A DNA stretch of 64,000 nucleotides, from the NCBI GenBank assembly GCA_027605045.1, contig JAQFWX010000004.1, positions 1,146,001 to 1,210,000 of the forward strand, written 5' to 3'. The position numbers and the translations under genes were made by a program. Each line of letters begins with the position of its first letter. The first letter of the stretch is position 1. The DNA comes from Phallus indusiatus. Lineage: Eukaryota; Basidiomycota; Agaricomycetes; Phallales; Phallaceae. A model generated the notes under the pieces. The model saw only the letters and a program-made list of their open reading frames with translations, had not been told where the DNA came from and did no database searches. Positions 44,490-57,036 of the stretch are shown here, piece after piece.

Positions 44490-45228
44490 ATGGCGAATCT
44501 GATAAGATCTGCAAAAGCTGGTAACGACTGGACCTCCAATGAATTACATTCCTACAATATTACGGTCGTAGACCAAACCAAAGAGGAGTTTTTTGGTGCA
44601 TCTCAACTTCCCCCTCCATCTCAACCTTCTCTTGTCGGCTTCATGGCGATCCAAGACCGAACAGGTGCTACGGACAACGAGACTAGGAAATTGCTGCATT
44701 ATCTTGATCTGGCCCTCGATCCTAAAGCTGGTGAAGAAGCAGCAGTCAATAATCTTGTGGCGAAACTTTTAGAGAAACTCGAGTATGACGAAGGAGCTCG
44801 GATTATCTTTATTCAACATGAACTACCCCTCATCATTTGCGGTAAAACCTCTCAGGTACAAACTGACGTCTGCGTCTTGGATGATAATAAAGTGGTCTTA
44901 TTGGTTCGAGGAGGTTTGAGTTAACAAGCTTGAAGAATCCTGAGCCCCAGGTCATCGCGGAAGCTATCACCGCATATGGAGTGAACAATAGAGTTTGTCA
45001 GGAGAACCTTCATCTCAAATCTCTGCCTTCCATAACGTTTCCTGCGATCACCATGATCGGCACCAGAGTTAAGCGCAGCCGTGCAAACAGGAACGTACCC
45101 GGACGTGCAAACCCGAGTTCTTAGATATGTCCCTGTTCTCCCTCGACGCAATAGCTTGAGAATGCGGCCTCTTGAAAACAGGGTAGAGCTTTTGGCGTGC
45201 CTTCAGGCCTTCAAACGGTTCTTGTGAA
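44490..45228 (+). pseudogene. decayed copy 1 of a basidiomycete conserved protein
   Basis: A first open part (144 aa) starts MANLIRSAKAGNDWTSNELH and contains LLHYLDLALDPKAGEEA and TDVCVLDDNKVVLLV. A frame change near 44910 leads to NPEPQVIAEAITAYGVNNRV. The region matching VGTNPIFYKITVTAELN of copy 2 is deleted near 45070. The family (start MxxLxRxAKxxxDWT, middle QTDVC..DD, then PEPQVIAEAIAA) is one I associate with Agaricomycete lineage-expanded hypothetical proteins; its function is unknown. Confidence 0.6.
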
Positions 45229-45323
45229 ACAATTATTCGGCAGTCAGTATTATAATTAAGGTTCTCGCTCAAAGGTCAGATTCAGATAACTAAAGGCTGT
45301 CTTCTCCTCTACCTATATCTCCG

Positions 45324-46102
45324 ATGGCGCATCTGACGAGGCCCGCGAAGGCTGAGAGCGACTGGACTTCCAACAAATTAACTGCTTACAATATTACGGT
45401 CGTAGATCTTACCAAAGAGGAGTTTTTTGGTACATCGCAACTTCCGCCTCCAACTCAGTCTCCTCTTGTCGGCTTTATGACGATCGAAGACCGAACGAAC
45501 GAATGCTCCAGACAACGAGACAAGGAAGTTGCTGTGTTATCTTGATTTAGCCCCTAATCCCAAAGTTGGTCAGAAAGCAGCACCGGTCAATAATTTTATG
45601 GCGAGACTTCTGGAAAAGCTTGGGTATGACAAAGGAAGTGAAATTATCTTTATCCGGTATACGCTCCCCCTCATTAGTTGCGGTGTAACGTCTCTGGCAC
45701 AAACCGACATCTGCGTCATAGATGACGATGAAGCAGTGATCCTCCTGGTTAAAGGGGATGAAAGACCAACGAACCACAAGGATCCCGAGCCTTAAGTGAT
45801 CGCAGAAGCCATTGCCGCATATGCAGCAAATAATAAAGTTCATCAAGATTCCTTACATCTTGACCCTCTCCCTTCCATAACATTCTGCTATCACCATGGT
45901 CGGTACCAACCCTATTTTCTACAAGATTACCGTCACCGCAGAGTTGAATACAGCTGTGCAAACAGGAACATACCCAGCCACCCAAACTCAGATTTTCAAG
46001 TATGTCCCTGTTCTTCCTCGACATCGTAGCTTGGGGATGCGGCCTCTCGAAAACAGAACAGAGCTTTTGGTCTGCCTCGAGGCTTTCAAACAGTTTTTAT
46101 GA
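45324..46102 (+). pseudogene. decayed copy 2 of the same protein
   Basis: Starts MAHLTRPAKAESDWTSNKLT and stays close to copy 1. Lesions: a frame change near 45500 (around DRTNECSRQ), an in-frame TAA at 45793-45795 replacing the Gln before VIAEAIAAYAANN, and a frame change near 45890 before MVGTNPIFYKITVTAELN. The rest runs to a TGA at 46102. Copies 1 and 2 are about 830 bp apart in the same direction, so this was a tandem duplication. Confidence 0.6.
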
Positions 46103-46831
46103 AATATGTCAGGAGTAGGGAGGGACTACGAAAAAGTGGTTTTATTGATGTATAATGGTCTGTGAAAGAATAAGATTGCACGGACATCGGCGCTGACAGA
46201 TGAATTCTGGGCCCGACATCGTGCGCCTCCGGTGCAATGTCATGCATGTCATGGCTTACAGTGCTTAACTCTCCCATATCCAAATTAAAGTTGCCAGGCC
46301 AAAATGTTAATTAGGTCCGGGAAGTAAAGCGGGGCTTAATTGATGGGATTTAGCTACTTCAACGTCGAACATAATGCGCTCTTAAGACATAAAAGATCAT
46401 CATGATCTTCTTGGCTGATATACTGTTCGAGTGCTTTAAAGTTTCTGATGTGTGCGCGTGTGTGAATCTTGCTAGTCCCTGGGGACTTCCCTAAAGTTTC
46501 TGATGACCGTTAAAGTCTATCAGCGCGAAGCGGCAGTTTATGCATAAGGAGTGCCCCTCACTTTATCCCGTTCTCTGAGGCTTTCCTGCACTTCATCGGA
46601 TTTTCATACATTCTTATTGCTGATAATGCAAGTGGTGTACTGATAAAGGCATTTGAAGAAAGGCGACCAATCGCCTGAATATGCCTAGGGGGATTATTTG
46701 GATACCAGGCTGAGGAGATTGATGTATTTGATGAAGTCCTCAGTCCAAGTCTCGTGACATGTGACGCAGCGAGTAACAATCGACGGGAGTATTCCATAAT
46801 TTCAACCTAATCTCCAGCACCCTAGCAGTAT
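46103..46831. other. intergenic region upstream of the RS-rich gene
   Basis: No gene recognised. It probably holds the promoter of the gene starting at 46832. Confidence 0.5.
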
Positions 46832-48371
46832 ATGGCCAGTTCTTCTTCTCTTTCCAATGTTGTTTCAACTCTTGTTAGAGCTCAAATGGGCTCGTCAGTC
46901 CCAAGCTCTGTAACAGACGAGGATCTCGATCGTCACATTGGCGAGATTATACTTCGCGAAGCAAAAGCTAAGGCCGAGAGGTATAAGAGCGAGGGGGTCA
47001 AGGCTTATTTACCAAGGTAAGACAGTTATGATGCTGTTTCTCGGTGTTGAAAATAAATGCAAGCTAACGCACCATTATTTTTTGTTCAGGACCGACCCGA
47101 ATGCACCCAAACCCAACAAGCGGTTCTTAAGCTCCATTATCAAGAACACCGATGAACATAACAAGGGTATTCAGAAAATACACGACCAGATTAGGCAGGA
47201 GCGTGAAGAACAGGATCGTAGAGAGAGGATGAAGAGAGCCAAAGAGGCTGCTGCTGTTAGGCGGTCTAGCGAATCTCGATCTAGCAGACGGCATCATTAT
47301 AACCGTGACGGCGACCTAGAGGATAGATGGCGGCCTGAAGATGATGATGAAAGGGACAGAGAAAGGAAACGGAGGAAACGGAATTGGGAGAAAGATTTTG
47401 GAAAGGAAGAAGAAAAGGAGAAAATGCGAAGAGGAAGATCGAGGTCGGTTGAAAGAAAACGATACTGGGACGAAGATGAAGACGAGTATGAAGAGAGAAT
47501 AAGGAAATATAAACAAAGCAAGGGCAAGGAGAAATCTTCTAAAGGAAAACAACGTCGTTTGAACTCTCCGTCACCTGTGCCATCTGATTTTGATTCCCGT
47601 ACCCCAAGATCAAGCCCTCACTCTCATTCAAGGTCGCCCTCACCCAAACGTCGCGCCAGTGGTAGAAGTAAAGGCCACATTGGTAGGAACGATGAAGAGT
47701 CGACATTCAGCAAAAAAGAACAGTTAGCCCGGTCCCGTGAATCATCACCGTCGGTGTCTTCCTCCAGACCTTCCACTCGCAAACGGCGCAAACGGTTTCC
47801 TTCACCGTCGCCTAGTAATGTTGATACTCCTGAACGCGGAAAAGACATTCATGAACATCAACAGCGTTCGCCTCCGCCATCATTATCGTCCGGTCAAGCC
47901 TCTAATGTGGATCTCCGACGCAGCAATGCGGATCAAAGAAAGAGTAATATTAGGCCGCCAAGTCCATCAATTGAACCTCCATCTCTGCCACTATCACCCC
48001 CTCCACCTTCCTCCAAGATGGATAAATACTTCGAACCAGACTATGACCCGCGTTTCGATGTCACTCCGCTGACCAACAATGGCCGCCTCACAGTCAATGT
48101 TCCGGCGACTGGGTTGATTGATGATCCATCTTGGGATTCCTGGGAAGCCATGTTAGAACTAATCAAAATAAAAAGGGAGGATAAAATCGAGAAAAAAAGA
48201 CTTGAGAAAATGGGGCTACTCCCCGATAGCCAAAAAAGCGTTGGTGGAAGTGGGAAGAAAGGGAAGGGTATGGTCAGTGCGAGTGTTACAGGTGAGGATC
48301 GTGGATTAATGGATATCACTTATACAAAGCGGGGTACCGTTAGAGAGTGGGATATGGGGAAGGATATTTAA
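46832..48371 (+). CDS. Arg/Ser-rich nuclear protein, possibly splicing-related
   Basis: Two exons (46832-47016 and 47090-48371) code 488 aa. The N-terminal 60 residues are helical. The short motif PNAPKPNKRFLSSIIKNTDE follows. A long charged region has RS, RRKR and KERE blocks and NLS-like KRKRRKRN. A conserved-looking C-terminus has DYDPRFDV, WDSWEAMLELIKIKREDK and KRGTVREWDMGKDI at the end. The N-terminal motif resembles animal NKAP-domain proteins, but I am not certain. The composition suggests a nuclear mRNA-processing role; this is inference. Confidence 0.7.
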
Positions 48372-48779
48372 GGTTCATCCTGTTGTGTGTTTTTTCTATT
48401 TGTGTTATAATCATGTATCATTGAAGGGCGTGTTAGATATGCACCGTATATTATTACTTCACACCAATTTCACGCTGCCTTCTACATATCTCAGAGATGG
48501 ATTGTCCCCTGTTGAAAAGTAGAATTTATAACCAGCTCCCACAGCTTTTATTAAGTATAAACCAATACATGGAATATTGCCAAGCAATTACGCGAACTAC
48601 AATAATTTATTGAAATCCTTCCCAAATGAGGCCGGGTGTGTGAACGCGTTGATATGTCAGTGCTTTTTTGAGTCCGAGTTCACTTCAACATGCGAATACT
48701 AATATGCAACAGCGGACGATCAGAAAGCGTAGAAAGAGAGAGAGAAATCCAGTACTGCACGACTATATTGGAGCGTAGT
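48372..48779. other. convergent 3' region of the RS-rich gene and EMC3
   Basis: Both genes end towards each other here. No further feature seen. Confidence 0.5.
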
Positions 48780-49921
48780 TTAGGCATTCGCTGGCGGAAT
48801 CTTGCCAAATCTTCTTAATACACGCAACTCCACGTCCTTTGCTGCCCAAGTATAGAATCCTTCAGCAAGCTCAAGGTTATCTTTTTCGGCTTTGAAAAGT
48901 TTCCCATAATCCTGCGCCTGCATAGGTTGGGCCGCTTGTTGCTGCTGTCTCATTCCACCGAAGGGTGAAGATGATGCGATGTCCCAATCCGCAGCTGAAA
49001 TGAAATAACTCATGTAGCTTAAAAAGACAATCTACGCTGACCACCTACCATTATCAGTACCCAATAAAAGTCGATACACTCCGTTTAAACCAAAAAAATT
49101 GAGGAAATACCATGATAAGGACGATACCCATCTTACGTCCATATCCTGTGTTTCAACACCCCTCTGAAGCATCGACTTGAAGCCTAATGTTAAAGGAAAC
49201 GGCAGTTTTACTAATAGAATAGGCTTAGCGACAATAGTAGAAGAAAAGGAAAAAGAACAAACTTGCTACAAACCCCTGGAAAAAGTTTTATCCAGCCCAT
49301 TATCACCATCTGAGGGACCATCATAACCATTTGCTTCTTCATTCCATCCATCATGCCTTCCATTTGCTCAGGATTGGTAAGAGGGTTTGGAGGAATCTGT
49401 GGTGTCCCTATCAAAGGAACATCAGCATCTGACATGTAAAAACCCACTTCAGACGTGACACTTGCCATCGTTCCCTTCGTCCTTAGGGGGACCGTCTTTT
49501 AGATATGATCCAACTGTAAAATGATGTGAAAGAGACGAAGATATGGATTTATAAAACGGTGGAGGAATGGGAGAGTTGGGAGCCGTTGAACGAAGAATCT
49601 GAGACCGTAAAAGGGCTCGTCTAAATATCAGAGTAAGATGAATCAACACTAAGTAGAAATACACGCACTGTTCTCGAATGGCACTTCTTGTCATTTTCTT
49701 GGGTGACGATGTAAGGAGGATGGACACATAATGCCGAAGAACGCCCACTAGAATCTAGCAAATCACAGACGGCTCATTCTAGAGGAAAAGATATATACCA
49801 TGACAATGGTAATTGGGAATAATACCCAATCACGTATCTGAGGATCCAAGTAGAGAGAGACTCTATCATGGTGTGAGCTTTAATGGTTACGATAAAGAAC
49901 GACTTACGTTGAGCTCGACAT
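48780..49921 (-). CDS. emc3: ER membrane protein complex subunit 3
   Basis: A short first exon (ATG at 49921, MSSST) splices to [21 protein letters not shown], then [20 protein letters not shown]. Later exons give [40 protein letters not shown] with [16 protein letters not shown], and [14 protein letters not shown]; the stop is at 48780. This is the EMC3/DUF106 family, related to YidC/Oxa1/Get1 insertases. EMC3 is the core subunit of the complex that inserts tail-anchored and multipass proteins into the ER membrane. About eight short exons. The start lies 197 bp from the divergent helicase gene. Confidence 0.88.
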
Positions 49922-50118
49922 AATGTCAATTACGTTCGAGTAGTATAAAGTCAACTAGGGAGCCCGGAGCCAGGAACATGGTTCTGCGATCTGGGCCAGT
50001 TACGTGAGATCTGCTTTCGGTGCCGTGTCGAGCCCGGCGCGCATTGCCGACTCACCAAGCAATTGAGGACATTATTATAAGCACATTTTGAGTCGTGTTT
50101 ATATCTTGTCCGCTTCTC

Positions 50119-53100
50119 ATGGTTGAATTTTCTGCTCACTTGGATGAATTAATTGGTCATGTTAAACCACAAGCCGCGCGGGCAGATTCCTCAACCTCTT
50201 TACAGGAGCATATTCTGAATTGGATTCCGTGCGTAATGTTCGCAAGTTCTTCAAGATTTTATGCTTATCGCCTGACGTTGCAGAGGTCCTGAAGGTGCAG
50301 TAACAATGTCTACTCCAGATGATGATAAATAATACTCCATTCAAGGTCTGGATGACGTTCTTCCGGAGCTCGAGTCTATCGATGAATCTTTCGATGACCA
50401 TGATCTATCCATTCTTAATCTCCTTGGTTTCTTGAAGAAGTGGGAGATATTTCAATCGCCTCCTCTAACCCATTAGATACGCTATATAACAGGCTACGGT
50501 CGTACGCTTCTAATGTGCAAAAATATCCGGTGCTAGCTGTAACTAATATATCACAGAAATCCTGACATATCATCATTGCTTCCCACTTTGTCGAAGATTC
50601 TCTCTTCATCAAGCTCAAAATCTGAAGATGAAATTTCCGCTGAGGTGCTTGAGTTGCTAGGGTTCCATCAAATTGAGCTGGTCATGGAGATTATGGATAA
50701 CAGAATTCCGTTATCATATAAGGCAGGCCACCCTTGATAATTGCTGATAGTTTGAACTCAGTTTTTTTCTAAACTAGTTGGCAATCGTGGACAATGAAAC
50801 GCCGGCAGAAAAACCGAAACCGATGTTGAAGAAAGGACGAGACAAGCCAAAAGGTGCTGTTTTCGCCCCTAGTTTACCCCACTTCTCAACGGAAAGTAGA
50901 GCGCGAGATTACTGGCGGGATTGGTTTTTCAGTCCCTGATGCAAAGCGTCGCATGGAGGACGCTTTTCGAGAAGCAGCGGCCAGACCCTTGTTTTCTGGC
51001 ACCAGTGTAAGTTCTTCTACCGGTCCACAACAGCAATGATAAAAGACCGACTACAACGGATTAGGTTCAACCTACTGAAATACTACCACATGTTTATACA
51101 TCTTCGTCGACCGTCCAAGGTTCCGTTTTATCGAGTACAGGATCAAAATACATGCTGCCCATTGGGACAACTAGAGAAGATAGGGAGGTATGGCTTCTAT
51201 CCGCTGAATACTCCTTCGATGTATGATATATATATATACGCTATCAGGAGTGTGAAGAAGTAACAATTCCGCCGGCCAAAGCTGTCCCACCTCGATCAAA
51301 TGAACGACTTGTTCGGGTGACTGATTTAGACGGACTATCCAAGGGTGCTTTTCCAGTCCGTACTGATTTACTCTGAATTCTCCGGTTCATTAAATATACG
51401 CCATAGGGATATAAAACCCTCAACAGAATCCAGTCCCTTGTATACCCCACTGCCTACGGCACAAATGAAAACCTTTTGGTTTGTGGTAAGCTGTTGTCTG
51501 CAACGTGAAGTTTCTTCCACTAATAGGCCTAATCAGCTCCAACCGGCGCTGTATGTCACAATAATCCTCTGATTTTGCGGGTTTCTCTCTCTCATTTCCA
51601 AATCTAGGGTAAAACAGATGTGGCTATGTTAACGATCCTCCGTGTAATCGACCAACACCTCTCTTCATCTAGCGCAAAATCCACACCTACGCAGCTGAGC
51701 GCCTCAATCAAAAGGGACGAGTTCAAAATTATCTATGTGTACGTATACTCATTTTTATTCGGAAGTTTTGCATTCAGCTGCAGTATGTACTCCTAGAGCC
51801 CCAATGAAAGCCCTCGCCGCCGAAATTGTTAGAAAATTAGGGAAACGCTTGGCTTGGCTTTCTGTCCGAGTACGGGAACTTACAGGTGTTAACGTTGATC
51901 TTGCACTTGAAACAAACACGCTGAAGATTCATCAGGTGATATGCAGCTAACGAAGGCCGAAATTTCCGAGACGCAGATTATTGTTACCACTCCTGAAAAA
52001 TGGGATGTTGTTACACGCAAGCCTACTGGAGAAGGCGAATTGGCTTCAGTTAGTAAGATCCGATGTGCATATACCTACCGCTTATCATATTTGCACAGAA
52101 AGTAAAGTTACTCATCATCGACGAAGTCCATTTGCTCAACGAAGAACGCGGTGCTGTAATTGAAACCATTGTGGCACGAACGTTACGACAGGTTGGTGTT
52201 CCTAATATTTAACTTTCACAATTAATCCAAATATTAGGTAGAATCAACGCAATCCCTGATTCGAATTGTGGGACTTAGTGCGACGTTGCCGAACTTTATT
52301 GATGTTGCTGATTTTCTAAGGTGAGTTCCCTTTATATCTCTCCGTCCATACGCTTTATTATGCATCAGGGTATCTCGATACCATGGCCTCTTCTATTTCG
52401 ATTCCTCTTTCCGCCCAATTCCCCTGGAACAGCACTTCATCGGAATCAAAGGAAAAGCAAACTCCTTACAATCCCGAAAAAATCTTGATAGAGTCACATT
52501 CCAGAAGGTGCAAGAATTAGTGCAAGAAGGCCATCAAGTCATGGTGTTTGTGCATGCTCGCAAAGAGACCGTCAAGTCTGCACAGGCATTGCGTGAAATG
52601 GCGATTCTTGAAGGTATATTAGAAGACTTCAGTACACAGGAGCATCCGAATTTCTCCTTTTTTAAACGGGATATCGGAACGTCCAAGAATCGTGAAATGA
52701 AGGAGTTGTTCAATGACGGGTTTGGAATTCATCATGCAGGCATGTTGCGCTCCGATAGGAATATGATGGAAAGAATGTTTGAGGCGAGAGCTATCAAGGT
52801 TGGCATTCCGTCTAGAACTAATTAGGAAAATTAACTTCACATTTTCAAAAAAGGTTCTGTTTTGTACAGCTACATTGGCCTGGGGTGTCAACTTGCCTGC
52901 ACATGCTGGTAATTCTGTTCTTTAAGCGCCCGAACAACTAGTTATGTTTTCTCTTCAGTTATAATCAAAGGAACGCAGGTCTACGATAGTTCCCGTGGTA
53001 CGTTTGTTGATCTTTCCGTCTTGGACGTTCTGCAAATTTTTGGTCGCGCCGGAAGACCAGGAATGGAAACAAGCGGAGAGGGTTATATATGTACCACGGA

Positions 53101-56100
53101 GGATAAACTAACACATTATCTGGACGCTGTCACGGCTCAAGTGAGTTTCCGATTAATTTATGTTTTTAATTTGGCCTCAACACGATTATTTAGCATCCTA
53201 TTGAATCTAAGTATGTTTTGTGTCTCGCTTTCTTCATGTATGTCTGACATCGCGTGACTAGATTCATAGCTGGAATGGCTGATTCTTTGAATGCCGAGAT
53301 TTCCCTGGGCACTGTATCCAGTATTCAGGAAGCTATTCAATGGATAGGATACACGTACCTCTTCGTTAGAATGCGCAAAAATCCTATGGTTTATGGTACG
53401 AACAATTTCGAATTCAATACATTCATGCACTCATTAAAAAGCGTAGGGATGAGCCACGAAGAGCCTGCGAGTGACCCCGATCTCAGTAGCAAGCGAAACC
53501 AGTTGATCAGAGCCGTGGCACAAAAACTGGCTTCAGCCGGGATGATCAATTACAATGTCGAGACCGGTTCCTTGCAATACACAGACTTGGGACGGATCGC
53601 CGCCAAATACTATATTCGAACTGCCAGCATTGAGGTGTTTAACCAGGAGCTGAAGGTTCGTATGCGTGAGGCTGATGTGTTATCAGTATTAAGTATGAGC
53701 ACTGAGGTATGTGAGGTGAAATGAGGGTCTTGCGAAGAATAATGACAGTTCCACAGTTTGAGCAAGTCCAGTTGCGTGAAAACGAGGTGAAAGAGCTTCA
53801 ACATTTGATGGAGGAAATCATTCCATGCGAAGTCAAGGTTTGTCAGTTTCTCTTACTGTGTTGTTCTCTTTTCACGCTTATCTATAGGGCGGGACTGATA
53901 CTAGCCAAGGGAAAGTCAATATATTGCTACAAGGATACATTTCTCGGGCATATATAGAGGATTTCGCTTTGGTCTCAGATATGGAATATGTCACTCAGAA
54001 TGGGGCACGTATCGTCCGCGGTTTACTGGAAATTGCCCTTTCCCGAAGATGGGCAAACGTTTGCACGGCACTGATGAACATAAGCAAAGCGGTGGAGAAA
54101 CGCATGTGGCCATATGATCACCCCTTGACACAGTTCAATCTGTTAAAGGATGTGTTGTACAACTTGCAGCAATGGGCAGATGAACTTTCAATCAGCGACC
54201 TTATTACATATAGCGCAGCTGATTTGGGTAAGCTCATACATTTAAATGAGAAGCATGGAGCTGCCCTGTTGAAGGCTGCTGGCGAATTTCCGGCCGTTGT
54301 GTTATCCCATAAATTGCGACCTTTGACGTCTGATTTACTTAAAGTGCTTGTTCGGGTTACGAAAAACTTTAATTGGAATGCCCACGTTCACGGCTCGGGG
54401 GAGCCGTTCTTGCTGTGGGTCGAAACCGAAGATCAGACAGAAATCATTCAATGGACAAATATCACTTTTCGACAGAGTTTGCCGCATATCGATGTCGATT
54501 TTATCATACCTATTCGAGGGTCAAAACCTCCGTCCTCTGTTACCCTTCGCTGCATTTCCGATAGATGGATAGGGGCTGAAGACAACATCATTCTTCCGTT
54601 GAACGATCTGACTATGCCCGACGAACCGAATTGCCACACCTCTCTTCTCAATTTGACATTCCTGCCTACCTCAAACAAAGCCATTGCCGATGTCCTGCGT
54701 AACCCCGTGTATCGCCAGCTTACTGGTTTCCAGACCCAATGTTTTTGGTCAACTGTGCGTACCAATCAGAATATTTTGATATCCAGTCCTTCAGGAAGTG
54801 GAAAGTCTCTGTTGGCGATGATCTCCCTGTGGTGCGTTGCTTAATCATTTCAGTGTTATTGTTTTTTAACACATTGCTCTCGCATTAATTGTAGTCATAA
54901 GCTTATGCGCAACGGTTCCAATTTCGGTCTGGTCTTAACTCCCAATCGTCACATCGCAAAGGAGCTGACATCTCTATACGAGTTATCTCGAGTCCCTGTT
55001 CCGGTACTGCTTGCTACTAATTCCGCGGAATTATCGTCTACACGAGGGAAAGGGGTTTGCATAACGACTTCTCAATGTCTTAGCCGGGTCTTTCAAAAAT
55101 GAGCCCTTCGAACCTTAACCAGTGGCTTCAGAATCTGCGAATGGTCATATGCGAAAACCTCGAATTGTTGGATGCATCATATGAATTAGCGATCACAACA
55201 CTTTTATGTCGGACCCAGACCCTGCCAGTGCGGTTTATAGGTTTGGCTACCTGTCTGGATGATCCTAGAGACCTTTGTCGCTGGCTTCGTGTCCCACCTT
55301 CGGGAGCCTTTTGCTTCCGACCCAAAGACCGTGAACAGGGCTTGACTACAAAATCGACTATCTTTACTATTCCTTATTCGGCGGCACTTTATAAAGGCAT
55401 GGTTAGGCCTGCGTATACTATCGTTCGTGACATGACATCCACTGCGAATGCTATTCTTTTTGTGCCTACACACACTTTATGTCACAGCATCGCCGCAGAT
55501 CTTATAACACAATGTGCGATCGACATCAATACCCGAGGGTTTATGGGTGTCAACGTTACGGAAGAAGATCTCCAATCTCATGTGTCACAGCTTCATGCTA
55601 GCCCTTTGGCTAATCTCCTAACTCATGGAATCGGTATATTTTATCCATCAATGCCTCCTTCGGAATTCTCTTTATGTCTGCAATTATATCTAGAAGGCGT
55701 TATTAGGGTAATGATAGTACCCCGTGATGGTTGCTGGGCTTTGCCAGTGAAAGGCAATGTTGTGATTGTAATGGGAACGCAATACGTCAAGAGTTCGACA
55801 CCAGAGTTCGGTCGACAAATGGAGAATTATAGCATCCAGGAGATTGCTTGTATGCAAAAACATGCTATCAATCCCTTAAGTTCAGGCCAGTTCCATTTGT
55901 TCTGTCCTGCAGAACACCGAGATTCGTACTTGCGGTTTCTCAATGAAGGTCTACCGTTGGAATCTGACTTGCTGCGCGGCGATACTTTGAAATGGTGGCT
56001 GCAGGACTGGCGTAAAAAGGCGTCCGTTATTCAGAAACAAGATGCTGTCAATATGTTGTCGTTCACCTTCCTTTACCAACGCCTGGATAATAACCCAGCA

Positions 56101-56178
56101 TACTACGAGGCACAGTCTAACCACAAAGTTTATTTTATTTCGCGGCTTATAGACAATATCTGGGACGCCAATGTCTAA
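50119..56178 (+). CDS. Slh1/ASCC3-like Ski2-family helicase, possibly degenerate
   Basis: Many short exons. The N-terminal helical region ([35 protein letters not shown]) is followed by [19 protein letters not shown]. Cassette 1 has Walker A APTGAGKT, whose APTGA lies on a 14-nt exon (51537-51550), [44 protein letters not shown] and [17 protein letters not shown]. The Sec63 domain follows, with [20 protein letters not shown] and [17 protein letters not shown]. Cassette 2 has SPSGSGKS but ENLELLD in place of a DExH box, and the protein stops at 56178 before a second Sec63 domain. A -1 frame break is seen near 50437 (LGFLKK against [15 protein letters not shown]). Full-length Slh1/ASCC3 splits collided ribosomes. 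This copy may be a diverged paralogue or partly dead. Confidence 0.75.
51537..51550 (+). other. 14-nt microexon coding most of Walker A in the helicase
   Basis: CTCCAACCGGCGCT sits between an acceptor (aatcag) and a donor (gtatgt), with introns 51486-51536 and 51551-51607. Spliced with flanking G and GGTAAAACA it gives LLVCAPTGAGKTDVAM; skipping it destroys the P-loop and shifts the frame. Confidence 0.8.
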
Positions 56179-56189
56179 AGGATTATTGG

Positions 56190-56776
56190 CATCTCGAAGA
56201 CTTCAACAGTAATTTTTGAGCTTTTGCAACCGCTCTCCAGCTTTACGCAAGGTGTCTAGGTCCTTACAAAATGCCAATCGAACAAAGTGTTCCCCTATGT
56301 GGATATGCTCCTCGCAGTAGAACTAGATAGATACCTCAATACTTTGTTTACAAGATATCAACAGATATGATTTTTACCTCGCTGACTGGGATTGAAGATA
56401 CTCCAATTTCCTGGGCGATGAACCATGCATATCTTAACTTGATTTCAGTAACTTGGAATATTTAGAGATTACTTGAAGTCCTTGCCACGACTGTTCGAAC
56501 TTGCTGGGAAAACATAGTTCTCGGGCACTTGAAGTTTTGATACGTCCTAGCAATATTTGAACATGAGCCAACATGGTGAATGAAGCAATCGATGCACTAA
56601 AGCATGAATTATGTTCCCTCTGGTAATGAATATTGCCATCCTAGTTTATCAAGTTATGCGCAAAAGACATCTCTTCTTTCTTGATATTCCTTCAATTGCT
56701 GTTGAAGAACCCATGCTCTTTGGCACCTTTGAGTCCTGTAGTGGCTGCTTCCTGCATATGAGGGTTGGAACAGAAC
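56190..56776 (-). pseudogene. decayed 3' part of a kynurenine aminotransferase-like gene
   Basis: The minus strand codes WFIAQEIGVSSIPVSE, then after a likely intron FYCEEHIHIGEHFVRLAFCK and DLDTLRKAGERLQKLKNY with a stop near 56207. This is the C-terminus of type-I aminotransferases of the kynurenine/glutamine transaminase K group. Upstream, homologous phrases (QEAATTGLKGAKEHGFF, then DGNIHY) remain but are broken by stops and frame shifts. At 56777 the gene is cut by a solo-LTR fragment. The rest of the gene may lie beyond the window. Confidence 0.6.
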
Positions 56777-56843
56777 TGTTAGGGCTACTCAGCTCAGACT
56801 AGAGGGAGGGGATCCTAAGAGACTATATTGAGAAAATACTAAC
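56777..56843 (-). mobile_element. fragment of a family B solo LTR
   Basis: Starts TGTTAGGGCTACTCAGCTCA as in the other inverted B copies and breaks off at 56843, where a family C LTR begins. Confidence 0.75.
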
Positions 56844-57036
56844 TGTCAGGGTACGTGCTAGGTTCATAAGGACTAATCTACCATACTGTGCATATAGTAT
56901 AGATGTATATGTTAGTCTACGCACTACCATATCCATCGTACGGTACCCGGTATGCCGGTCCGTATACTCCCTCCCATATTCTCCCGAACATCTCCTGTTT
57001 CTCCATTCGCTCCATACTGTCACCATCTTCCTCTTT
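56844..57036 (+). mobile_element. 5' part of a family C solo LTR
   Basis: Matches the first 190 bp of the C copies (TGTCAGGGTACGTGCTAGG onward) and breaks off in the middle of the caccatcttcctctt phrase, where the next gypsy LTR begins. Confidence 0.75.

Noticed and set aside
50284..50345. Premature TAA (50330-50332) in the helicase N-terminus
   Set aside because: It can be removed by a GT-AG intron from about 50295 to 50345 that leaves a tiny 11-nt exon and restores [11 protein letters not shown]; not counted as a lesion, though the model is uncertain.
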